NCBI GenBank assembly: GCA_023423415.1
Contig: JAFAFP010000121.1
Span: 1-28,258 of the forward strand
DNA: 28,258 nucleotides
Source of the DNA: Pseudomonadota bacterium
GTDB taxonomy: Bacteria > Pseudomonadota > Alphaproteobacteria > Rhizobiales > Xanthobacteraceae
Direction of reading: 5' to 3'
Shown here: piece by piece, positions 16,176 through 22,797 of the stretch
Numbering within the stretch: the stretch's first letter is position 1
Layout: each line of letters starts with the position of its first letter
Notes under the pieces: model-generated
The model's database searches: none
The model's input: only the letters and a program-made list of their open reading frames with translations
What the model was told of the DNA's origin: nothing
Position numbers and translations under genes: made by a program

Positions 16176-16946
16176 ATGACGCGGACGCTGCCGAAATTTT
16201 GCGTTGTGGTGACGACCTGCCTCGCGGCGGGTCTTATCGCCGTGCCGGCGACTTTGGCGCAGGCTGTTCCGCTGCCGAAGCCGGCGCCCAGGGCCAAGGC
16301 CGTGAAAATGGCGCAGGCCCGCCCCGTGCCGCCCGCCTCCGTCGGCGAACCGGCGATGCCAGTGCGTCCTAACGCGCCGGCCGGTGCTGCTGCCGCAGGT
16401 GGCTTCGACGCCGGTCAGCGTGCGCTCGCCGACAAGATCAGCGCGTACCTGTCCGGTATGCGGCAGGCGACCGGGCGCTTTGTGCAGGTCGGTCCGGATG
16501 GCCGCAAGACGCAGGGTGACCTCTATCTGATGAAGCCGGGCAAGCTCCGTTTCGAGTATGAAGACCCGAGCCCGATCCAGCTTATTGCCGACGGCTCATC
16601 GCTGGTGGTCCGTGACCGCAAGCTGGCGACCCAGGACCTCTATCCGCTCGGCCAGACACCGTTGCGTTTCCTGCTCGCCGACAAGGTCGATCTGCTGCGC
16701 GACACCAACGTGGTCGGCATCTATTCGGACGACATCTTCTCCACCATGGTGATCGAGGAGAAACAGACGCTCGGCGGCAAACACAAGCTGATGCTGATGT
16801 TCGACGCCAAGGATTTGACGCTCAAGCAATGGACCGTCACGGACCCGCAAGGCTTCGACACCACAGTCGCGGTCTACAATCTCGACATGACCAAGAAGCC
16901 GGACCCGAGTCTGTTCAAGATCAACTACGAGCGAATGCTGCAGTAG
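16176..16946 (+). CDS. lolA: Outer-membrane lipoprotein carrier LolA
   Basis: A 256-residue periplasmic chaperone that receives lipoproteins from LolCDE and carries them to the outer membrane. A signal peptide ends near ATLAQA (25-30). The next 45 residues are rich in Pro, Ala and Lys and look unstructured, a longer N-terminal stretch than E. coli LolA has. The LolA beta-barrel domain follows, with ATGRFVQVGPDGRKTQGDLYLMKPGKLRFEYEDPSP (98-132) and YPLGQTPLRFLL. I chose ATG 16176 with GGAG seven bases upstream. It follows ftsK after 117 bases, an order often seen in alphaproteobacteria. LolB is usually missing in this class. Confidence 0.94.
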   Translation: MTRTLPKFCVVVTTCLAAGLIAVPATLAQAVPLPKPAPRAKAVKMAQARPVPPASVGEPAMPVRPNAPAGAAAAGGFDAGQRALADKISAYLSGMRQATGRFVQVGPDGRKTQGDLYLMKPGKLRFEYEDPSPIQLIADGSSLVVRDRKLATQDLYPLGQTPLRFLLADKVDLLRDTNVVGIYSDDIFSTMVIEEKQTLGGKHKLMLMFDAKDLTLKQWTVTDPQGFDTTVAVYNLDMTKKPDPSLFKINYERMLQ

Positions 16947-16948
16947 TT

Positions 16949-18202
16949 CTATCCATCCGGCGTTGAAATCAACCGCGCGCCACGGCGGAAGGTGAGATAG
17001 CTCCACAGCCATGTCACCGCGACGATGAAGCGGTTGCGCAGTCCGATCAGAAAATAGATGTGCGCTATTCCCCAAAATAGCCAACCGATAAAGCCGGTGA
17101 GTTCGATCCGGCCGATCTTCACCACCGCGGCACGACGGCCAACGGTCGCCAGATCGCCGGCGTGGATATAGACGAACGGTTTCGTTTCCTTCTTTCCTGC
17201 CACGCGCGAAGCGATGATACGGCCGATATAGCGGCCCATCTGCTTGGCAGCCGGCGCGATGCCCGGCACCGGCTTGCCATCCCGATCCTTCGCGGATGCA
17301 AGATCACCCGCAACAAAGACATTTGACATCCCGGGCACGGAAAGGTCGGGACCGACGATAATGCGGCCCGAACGATCATGCTCCGCGTTGATCCATTGTG
17401 CCGCAGGGGACGCCATCACACCTGCAGCCCAGACAATGGTCGATGCATCGATACGGGCATCTCCGAGCGACACACCATTGGCATCGCAGCCCGTCACCTT
17501 CGTATTGACCAGCACTTCGACGCCCATTCTTTCGAGTGCACGCCGTGCATAAGCCGATAGATTTTCAGGCAAGGCAGGCAGAATACGTGGCCCTGCTTCG
17601 ATCAAGACAATGCGCGATGCGCGCGGATCGATTCTGCGGAAATCAGATCGCAGCGTCTGGTTCGCAACCTCCGCCATCGATCCAGCCATCTCGACGCCAG
17701 TTGGCCCACCGCCGACAATCACGAAGGTCAACAGTCTTCGACGCAAGGCCTCATCATCGGCAATCTCCGCGCGCTCGAACGCCAGCAGAAAGCGCGCCCG
17801 AATGTGGCGTGCGTCTTCAATCTGTTTCAACCCCGGCGCAACATTCGCCCATTCATCATGCCCGAAATAGGCGTGGGTGACGCCACTGGCGAGAACGAGA
17901 TAGTCGTAACGAACATTCAACGCGTCGGTACGAACGATGCGGGCCTGCGTATCGACGCCGGTCACTTTCGCCATGATGACGCGCAGGTTTGGCTGCCGAT
18001 TGAGGATCGACCGGATTGGCCAGGCGATATCGGCCGGCGACAAAGCTGCGGTTGCAACCTGGTACAGAAGCGGTTGAAAGCAGTGGTGGTTTTGCCGATC
18101 GATCAGGGTCACCTCGACCGGAGCCCTGGCGAGCGCACGGGCAGCCTCGAGTCCGGCAAAGCCGCCTCCGATAATGACCACGCGGGGGGCCATCGCCATC
18201 AT
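16949..18202 (-). CDS. ndh: Type II NADH dehydrogenase-like oxidoreductase (NDH-2)
   Basis: A 417-residue two-dinucleotide-fold flavoprotein. The FAD fold is VVIIGGGFAGLEAARAL (8-24), the NAD(P)H fold is TFVIVGGGPTGVEMAGSMAE (159-178), and the second FAD site is NVFVAGDLAS. NDH-2 oxidises NADH and reduces quinone at the inner membrane without pumping protons. The C-terminal part (FIGWLFWGIAHIYFLIGLRNRFIVAVTWLWSYLTF) is hydrophobic and amphipathic, fitting membrane attachment. The start at 18202 has GGAG six bases upstream; ATG 18199 and 18193 are alternatives. It ends 2 bases past the lolA stop, tail to tail, and diverges from xthA. Confidence 0.92.
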   Translation of the reverse strand: MMAMAPRVVIIGGGFAGLEAARALARAPVEVTLIDRQNHHCFQPLLYQVATAALSPADIAWPIRSILNRQPNLRVIMAKVTGVDTQARIVRTDALNVRYDYLVLASGVTHAYFGHDEWANVAPGLKQIEDARHIRARFLLAFERAEIADDEALRRRLLTFVIVGGGPTGVEMAGSMAEVANQTLRSDFRRIDPRASRIVLIEAGPRILPALPENLSAYARRALERMGVEVLVNTKVTGCDANGVSLGDARIDASTIVWAAGVMASPAAQWINAEHDRSGRIIVGPDLSVPGMSNVFVAGDLASAKDRDGKPVPGIAPAAKQMGRYIGRIIASRVAGKKETKPFVYIHAGDLATVGRRAAVVKIGRIELTGFIGWLFWGIAHIYFLIGLRNRFIVAVTWLWSYLTFRRGARLISTPDG

Positions 18203-18302
18203 GCCCGCTCCGTTTCGCGCATCAGCGCAGTATCCTGCGGAGATTTTCGCCGGTTTGCTTCTGTGGCTGGAAATCCCGCTTTTGCGCCCTTATTAAGGTC
18301 GC

Positions 18303-19118
18303 ATGAAGTTGAAGATCACAACCTGGAATGTCAATTCGGTGCGGTTCCGCATCGATCTCGTCGCAAAATTCATCAAGGCCGCGCGTCCGGATGTCCTGTG
18401 TCTGCAGGAAACGAAATGCCCCGACGACAAGTTTCCGTTCAAGCGCTTCAAGCGGCTTGGCTACGAACACATCGCGATGAACGGGCAGAAGGGTTATCAC
18501 GGGGTCGCAATCCTCTCCCGTTTTCCATTCGAATCAAACAACAAGCGCGATTTTTGTGGCCTGACCGACTCACGCCATATCTCGGTGACGCTCGGTGAAC
18601 AGGCTGGCCTGAAGGATCCGATCGCTCTTCACAATCTCTATGTGCCGGCCGGCGGCGACATTCCCAATCCCGACGTCAATCCGAAATTCAAGCACAAGCT
18701 GTCATTCCTCGACGAGATGCGGGAGTGCCAGGACGTGCATGTGAATGGCAATGCACGCTCGGTCCTGCTGGGCGATCTCAACGTCGCACCGCGCGAACAT
18801 GACGTGTGGAGCCACAAGCAGTTGCTCGACATCGTTTCGCACACGCCGATCGAGACCGAGAAGCTGGATGCAGCGTTGAAGTCCGGTGGCTGGGTCGATG
18901 CGATGCGCGAACTGGTGCCCGAACCAACCAAGCTCTACACGTGGTGGAGTTACCGTTCGCCGGATTGGAAGGCCGCAGACAAGGGCCGCAGGCTCGATCA
19001 CATGTGGGTCTCGCCGGCGCTGATGGATCGCGTGTCGGAGATCAAGATATCCAAGGAAGCACGTGGCTGGGCGCAGCCTTCGGACCACGTGCCAGTGACG
19101 GCGACGTTCGAGGTGTAG
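18303..19118 (+). CDS. xthA: Exodeoxyribonuclease III
   Basis: A 271-residue member of the exonuclease III/AP endonuclease family, which cuts at abasic sites and degrades one strand 3' to 5' in base-excision repair. Catalytic motifs are TTWNVNSVR (6-14), LQETK with metal-binding Glu36, GDLNVAP, RRLDHMWVSP and the final SDHVPV with the catalytic His. The WWSYRSPDWKA segment is typical of XthA. Length is normal. The start follows AAGG by about 7 bases. It is divergent from NDH-2 and is followed by palindromic repeats. Confidence 0.95.
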   Translation: MKLKITTWNVNSVRFRIDLVAKFIKAARPDVLCLQETKCPDDKFPFKRFKRLGYEHIAMNGQKGYHGVAILSRFPFESNNKRDFCGLTDSRHISVTLGEQAGLKDPIALHNLYVPAGGDIPNPDVNPKFKHKLSFLDEMRECQDVHVNGNARSVLLGDLNVAPREHDVWSHKQLLDIVSHTPIETEKLDAALKSGGWVDAMRELVPEPTKLYTWWSYRSPDWKAADKGRRLDHMWVSPALMDRVSEIKISKEARGWAQPSDHVPVTATFEV

Positions 19119-19129
19119 AAGTTTTGGTC

Positions 19130-19183
19130 ATTGCCGGGCGTAGCCGTCGAAGATGGCGTCGTTGACGCCTTCTACCCGGCAAT
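19130..19183. repeat. Nested palindromic repeat after xthA
   Basis: ATTGCCGGG (19130-19138) pairs perfectly with CCCGGCAAT (19175-19183). Inside, GTAG (19140-19143) pairs with CTAC (19172-19175, partly shared) and GGCGTC (19155-19160) with GACGCC (19164-19169) around GTT. The whole can form a long cruciform or hairpin. No T run follows. Elements opening with ATTGCCGGG...CCCGGCAAT recur between genes in Rhizobiales, by recollection. Confidence 0.75.
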
Positions 19184-19218
19184 ACATCCCTTCGCGAGAA
19201 GGCGTTTCATTTGATGGA

Positions 19219-19239
19219 TGCGCGGGTCGAGCCCGCGCA
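19219..19239. repeat. Short palindromic repeat (TGCGCGGG/CCCGCGCA)
   Basis: TGCGCGGG (19219-19226) and CCCGCGCA (19232-19239) form an 8-bp perfect stem with a TCGAG loop. Read on the minus strand with its flank, it encodes the pseudo-peptide RGLDPRIHQ, a well-known false translation of this widespread alphaproteobacterial repeat. It lies just beyond the 3' end of the convergent cyclic-nucleotide-binding gene and may help end its transcript. Confidence 0.75.
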
Positions 19240-19250
19240 TGACAAGGGTT

Positions 19251-19715
19251 TTACCCGCCCCGCTGCGGATCGAGCGTGTCGCGCACCTGAAGCATATCGG
19301 CAATCGATTGCCGTGAGCGACGCGCCAGGAAATCACGCAACCGCACGGCCGCGTCGGCATCGTCTTCGAGAACTTTCCTGAACGTGCTGCGTGAAATGCG
19401 TATCACGGTGCAGGAGTCCTGCGCCGTGGCGCTGAGCGGATGCACGGCATCGCTGATCAACGCGAATTCACCCAGCAGCACGCCCGGCCCGGCCTCCATC
19501 ATTTTCGCCGACGACGCCGGATCGACCTGAAGATTGAACAAACCGTCCTGCACGAGATAAGCGCAGTCAACACGCTCCTTCGGCTTGAACAGAATCTCCC
19601 CTGCCTCAACCTGTCTGGTCTCGGCGCCGACAGCGATCAGGCGCAAGGCCGCGCGGCCGAGCACTTTGAGCATCGGCACTTGTTCCAGGATCGCGATGTC
19701 CTCGTCGAGGCTCAT
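19251..19715 (-). CDS. Cyclic nucleotide-binding domain protein without DNA-binding domain
   Basis: A 154-residue protein consisting of one cNMP-binding domain of the CRP/PKA-regulatory fold (about residues 8-125). The phosphate-binding cassette region reads GPGVLLGEFALISDAVHPLSATAQDSC. The glutamate of GE is present, but the usual Arg of the RxATA motif is replaced (HPLSATA), so strong cAMP binding is uncertain. No winged-helix DNA-binding domain follows; the remaining helix RLRDFLARRSRQSIADML is short. It is the next gene after the response regulator on the same strand, 144 bases apart. In Brucella a similar protein lies beside the OtpR/CenR regulator (from memory). The partner that it regulates is unknown. 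Confidence 0.85.
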   Translation of the reverse strand: MSLDEDIAILEQVPMLKVLGRAALRLIAVGAETRQVEAGEILFKPKERVDCAYLVQDGLFNLQVDPASSAKMMEAGPGVLLGEFALISDAVHPLSATAQDSCTVIRISRSTFRKVLEDDADAAVRLRDFLARRSRQSIADMLQVRDTLDPQRGG

Positions 19716-19859
19716 GTGGTGAGTCGCTAAAAGACCGACTTCTTCGGAAGCGAAATCGATCTGTCGTTCCGTTCGTCGCCGCCTAAGCGGACTTTACTTT
19801 CTGAACTTCCGCTTCGCGGGAGCGAGCGGAAAGAGAACGCTCAATCCAGATCACGCAAC

Positions 19860-20546
19860 TTATGGGACCAGCTTGTATCCACCCGCGTCGGTGACAAGAA
19901 TGGCGGGATTAGCCGCATCCTTCTCGACTTTCTGACGAAGCCGGTAAACATGCGTCTCAAGCGTGTGAGTGGTAACACCGGAATTGTAGCCCCACACTTC
20001 CTGCAACAATGTCTCGCGCGACACTGGCCGCTGTCCGGCACGATACAGGTAACGCAGGATCGCCGTTTCTTTTTCAGTCAGGCGCACCTTGTTACCCTTG
20101 TCGCCCGTGAGCAGCTTCGAGCTCGGACGGAAGCTGTATGGTCCGATGGTGAAGACTGCATCTTCGCTCGCTTCGTGCTGGCGCAGTTGCGCACGGATGC
20201 GCGCCAGCAGCACCGCGAACCGGAACGGCTTCGTGACGTAATCGTTGGCGCCCGATTCAAGTCCAAGGATGGTGTCCGAGTCGGTATCGTGGCCCGTCAA
20301 CATAATGACCGGAGCTTTAAAGCCCGACTTGCGCAGCAGACGGACGGCTTCACGGCCATCCATGTCGGGCAAGCCGACATCCATAATGACGAGATCGATC
20401 TGGCCGGCCTTGGCCGCCTGTACCCCCTTGCTACCGCTCTCAGCTCCGAGGGCTTCGAACTCCTCGTGCAACGCAAGCTGCTCCACCAGCGTGTCGCGCA
20501 GCTCGGCATCGTCGTCCACGATCAGGATTTTTCGTACATTCGACAT
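19860..20546 (-). CDS. cenR: OmpR-family response regulator, CenR/OtpR-like
   Basis: A 228-residue regulator. The receiver domain (1-125) has the acidic pair DDD at 11-13, phosphorylation site Asp56 (LVIMDVGLPDMDG), Thr84 and Lys106 (VTKPFRF). The winged-helix OmpR/PhoB domain (about 130-226) has RLTEKETAILRYLYRAG and the recognition region YNSGVTTHTLETHVYRLRQKVE. The sequence, above all the start RKILIVDDDAELRDTLVEQLALHEEFE and the end GGYKLVP, fits the Rhizobiales CenR/OtpR group, which controls cell-envelope genes and growth. No kinase gene is adjacent. I chose ATG 20546 rather than the TTG at 20561. It diverges from an L,D-transpeptidase gene, a fitting envelope target. Subfamily is from memory. 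Confidence 0.85.
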   Translation of the reverse strand: MSNVRKILIVDDDAELRDTLVEQLALHEEFEALGAESGSKGVQAAKAGQIDLVIMDVGLPDMDGREAVRLLRKSGFKAPVIMLTGHDTDSDTILGLESGANDYVTKPFRFAVLLARIRAQLRQHEASEDAVFTIGPYSFRPSSKLLTGDKGNKVRLTEKETAILRYLYRAGQRPVSRETLLQEVWGYNSGVTTHTLETHVYRLRQKVEKDAANPAILVTDAGGYKLVP

Positions 20547-20680
20547 GAGTGGCCCCCCCAAAGGGCCTGAGACTGGGCCTGATACTACAGATTTCTCGCG
20601 AAATAAGGCATCGGAGATTGAAAGGGCAAGCGAGAGTTGCCTAATTAGTCAATTGGAACAGGATCGCTACCCCTACAACC

Positions 20681-21211
20681 ATGCCGCCACGGCCTCTAGT
20701 CCATATTCAGGTTCATAAGCGATCCGGAACCAAATCTCGTGGTATTTTGAAGGCAGGCCATGCCTCTATCCCCGTCGCTCTCGGCGGGGCCGGCATCCTG
20801 ACCAATAAACGGGAGGGCGATGGCGGAACCCCGCGCGGAACATTTCGGCTTAAGCGCCTGTGGTGGCGGCAAGACCGAATCACCCGTCCACGGACCTTTC
20901 TGCCGCTTCGGGCGATTCGCCCGGCCGATGCCTGGAGCGAAGACCCCGCCGACCGGCGGTACAACCGCCCTGTACAGCGCGAACCGGGCGAACCCGGGGA
21001 CCGGCTGACCCGGGAGGACAGCCTCTACGACCTCATCATCGAAATCGACCACAATGATCGCCCACGCATTGCCGGGCGAGGCAGCGCCGTGTTCATTCAC
21101 ATCGCGCGCGATGGCTTCAAGCCGACGGCGGGATGCGTGGCGCTTCGCCGGAACGACCTGCTGCGGTTGCTGGAGCAGCTTGGGCCGCGAACGCGGATCA
21201 TCGTCCGGTAA
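20681..21211 (+). CDS. L,D-transpeptidase (YkuD domain) without signal peptide
   Basis: A 176-residue YkuD-domain protein. L,D-transpeptidases make 3-3 peptidoglycan cross-links or attach proteins to peptidoglycan. The catalytic motif is HIARDGFKPTAGCVAL, with His140 and nucleophile Cys152. The segment GTPRGTFRL (49-57) matches the family G-x-TP-x-G-x-F strand. No signal peptide or membrane helix is visible from the ATG at 20681, although the enzyme's substrate lies outside the membrane. No clear upstream start was found in frame, and the ribosome site is weak (AGGAT 16 bases away). It is divergent from the CenR-like gene, 134 bases apart. Confidence 0.87.
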   Translation: MPPRPLVHIQVHKRSGTKSRGILKAGHASIPVALGGAGILTNKREGDGGTPRGTFRLKRLWWRQDRITRPRTFLPLRAIRPADAWSEDPADRRYNRPVQREPGEPGDRLTREDSLYDLIIEIDHNDRPRIAGRGSAVFIHIARDGFKPTAGCVALRRNDLLRLLEQLGPRTRIIVR

Positions 21212-21321
21212 ATAGCGTCGCAACCCACTAAAATTTGGGCTCCGTCCTTAGCAAAGCCTATTTTCCTATGAACGATGATCGCGTGTCCTTGGTCTTCAGC
21301 AAAACTGGATGAGGTGCACCG

Positions 21322-21570
21322 ATGCAGAAGTTATTGCTTACGGCAGCGTTCACCGGCGCTATCGCGTTCTTGAGTCTCCCGGCCCAGGCCTTCCCCGGCA
21401 GTCCCCAATCACCCATTCAGGCAACATCCGACGTCGTCCAGGTACGCGGCGGTTGCGGGCGTGGTTGGCATCGTGGCCCCGGCGGCCGATGCCGTCCGAA
21501 CTGGCGTGCCGGACCACGCTGCTGGTGGCGCAACACACCGTGGGGTCCGCGTCGCGTTTGCCGCTGGTGA
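21322..21570 (+). CDS. Small secreted Cys/Gly/Arg/Trp-rich protein (GCG_CRPN type)
   Basis: An 82-residue protein with a clear signal peptide (residues 1-23, LPAQAF). The mature part contains GGCGRGWHRGPGGRCRPN (43-60), the core of what databases call the GCG_CRPN prefix-to-repeats domain, common in Bradyrhizobium-like bacteria. It then has RCWWRNTPWGPRRVCRW. There are four cysteines (46, 57, 67, 80), many arginines and five tryptophans in a basic, glycine-rich sequence. Function is unknown. GAGG at 21310-21313 is the ribosome site. It stands alone, convergent with yggS. Confidence 0.85.
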   Translation: MQKLLLTAAFTGAIAFLSLPAQAFPGSPQSPIQATSDVVQVRGGCGRGWHRGPGGRCRPNWRAGPRCWWRNTPWGPRRVCRW

Positions 21571-21579
21571 AGCCTTTCA

Positions 21580-21605
21580 CGAAGCCTCGCAATTGCGCGG
21601 CTTCG
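21580..21605. terminator. Possible shared terminator hairpin between the GCG_CRPN gene and yggS
   Basis: CGAAGCC (21580-21586) pairs with GGCTTCG (21599-21605), with the palindrome GCAATTGC between. It lies between two convergent genes, where a two-way terminator would be expected. Only short T tracts flank it (TCTTC), so strength is doubtful. Confidence 0.5.
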
Positions 21606-21620
21606 TCTTCTCGTCATTGT

Positions 21621-22298
21621 CTAGCCGCGCGCACCGAAGATCGCCGAACCAACACGGACATGTGTGGCGCCGAACTGGATCGCGATCCTGTAGTCGGCAC
21701 TCATGCCCATTGAGAGCTGCGTCAGGCCGTTGCGCGCTGCGATCTTGGCCGTCAGCGCAAAATGCGGCGCGGGGGCTTCATCGAGGGGCGGAATGCACAT
21801 GAGCCCTGAGATCGACAGGCCATAGGTGTCTTTACAGGCGCGCAGGAAGGCGTCGGCGTCTTCCGGCAGGATGCCGGCCTTCTGCGACTCTGCGCCGGTG
21901 TTGATTTCAACGAAAAGCTGCGGTGCCCGGCCCTGCTTGCCGATCTCTTTGGCCAGCGCCTCACACAAGCTCGTCCGGTCGACCGAGTGGATGGCGTCGA
22001 ACATCGCCACAGCCTCTTTCGCCTTGTTGGATTGCAAGGGGCCAATCAGATGCAGCGAGAGCTCCGGATGCCGGGCACGCAACTCCGGCCATTTTCCCTT
22101 GGTTTCCTGGACCCGGTTCTCGCCGAAGACCTTTTGGCCAGCGGCGATGGCCGGCTCGATTGCCTCCGCGGCAAAAGTCTTGCTCACCGCGATCAAAGTG
22201 ACTGAGGCCGGATCACGATTGGTCTCGCGGCAAGCGGCGGCGATCTCGTGCTTTACGTCCGTGAGTGCTGCAGCAATGGGGTGGGGAACCTCGGGCAT
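21621..22298 (-). CDS. yggS: YggS/PLPBP-family pyridoxal phosphate homeostasis protein
   Basis: A 225-residue single-domain fold-type III (alanine racemase-like barrel) protein. It binds pyridoxal phosphate through Lys40 in LIAVSKTF and helps to keep free PLP low; it has no known enzyme activity. Family marks are FGENRVQE, HLIGPLQSNKAK, SVDR, VEINTGAESQKAG, LMCIPP, LSMGMSADYRIAIQFGATHVRVGSAIFG. Length is standard. It starts 97 bases after the DUF2171 gene on the same strand and could share its promoter. No strong ribosome site is visible. Confidence 0.95.
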   Translation of the reverse strand: MPEVPHPIAAALTDVKHEIAAACRETNRDPASVTLIAVSKTFAAEAIEPAIAAGQKVFGENRVQETKGKWPELRARHPELSLHLIGPLQSNKAKEAVAMFDAIHSVDRTSLCEALAKEIGKQGRAPQLFVEINTGAESQKAGILPEDADAFLRACKDTYGLSISGLMCIPPLDEAPAPHFALTAKIAARNGLTQLSMGMSADYRIAIQFGATHVRVGSAIFGARG

Positions 22299-22395
22299 CC
22301 GCGGTCTATAACGGTCGGCCCCGCGTGATGCAAAATCTCACGGAGCCCGTTCAAATGTTACGCGGCCCGGCGAAGTCATCGCTGTCTCATGTGCG

Positions 22396-22629
22396 CTATC
22401 CGGGGTGCCACTGGCTTGTGGCTTCGGCCGAGGCCTTGTTCAGGTGCACCTGGTTATCGATGTGATCCACCCATTTGATCGGGATCAGGTGGTGTTGACC
22501 TCCAGCGGCAGGATCGCTTTTCGTCAGCTTAATCCACTTTGCGCCTTCCATGTGGTCGACGGTGCCGACATGCGCGCCGTCGGCGCCCACGACTTCCATG
22601 TCATGGTGGATTTCTCGCGCTTTCACCAT
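22396..22629 (-). CDS. DUF2171 domain protein
   Basis: A 77-residue small soluble protein matching DUF2171: IHHDMEVVGADGAHVGTVDHMEGAKWIKLTKSD, then HHLIPIKWVDHIDNQVHLNKASAEA. The beta-rich GADGAHVGTVDHMEG part resembles PRC-barrel-like folds. Function is unknown; in other bacteria such genes often lie with stress genes. The ATG at 22627-22629 has an excellent ribosome site, AGGAGGAG, ending five bases upstream. The open frame continues upstream across leuS antisense, but that part is not coding. It is divergent from leuS and followed by yggS. Confidence 0.87.
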   Translation of the reverse strand: MVKAREIHHDMEVVGADGAHVGTVDHMEGAKWIKLTKSDPAAGGQHHLIPIKWVDHIDNQVHLNKASAEATSQWHPG

Positions 22630-22688
22630 TGTCTCCTCCTGTGATGAGGAGAAAACCGGCGGGCCGGCGCGAAGGTTCCAGAAGAATC

Positions 22689-22728
22689 CCTGTCTCGGTG
22701 GCCGCGGCGGCCAGTGTGTTGCGACAGG
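22689..22728. promoter_or_regulatory. Nested inverted repeat in the divergent DUF2171-leuS region
   Basis: CCTGTC (22689-22694) pairs with GACAGG (22723-22728), and within it TGGCCG (22699-22704) pairs with CGGCCA (22708-22713). It begins about 70 bases before the leuS start, so it may lie in the leuS leader or serve as a two-way operator. No T run and no leader peptide rich in leucine are seen. Role unknown. Confidence 0.4.
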
Positions 22729-22797
22729 CCGTTGACCGCACAGGGGTTTTCGTGTCCTGTCCGGCTCTAATTTGCGAGCCAAAAACTGACGAAATCG

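Noticed and set aside
19172..19360. Minus-strand small open frame with the peptide RGLDPRIHQ
   Set aside because: This peptide is a known false translation of a widespread palindromic repeat.
19807..19831. Stem TTCCGCT/AGCGGAA as terminator of the response regulator gene
   Set aside because: The loop is 11 bases and no T run follows on the minus strand.
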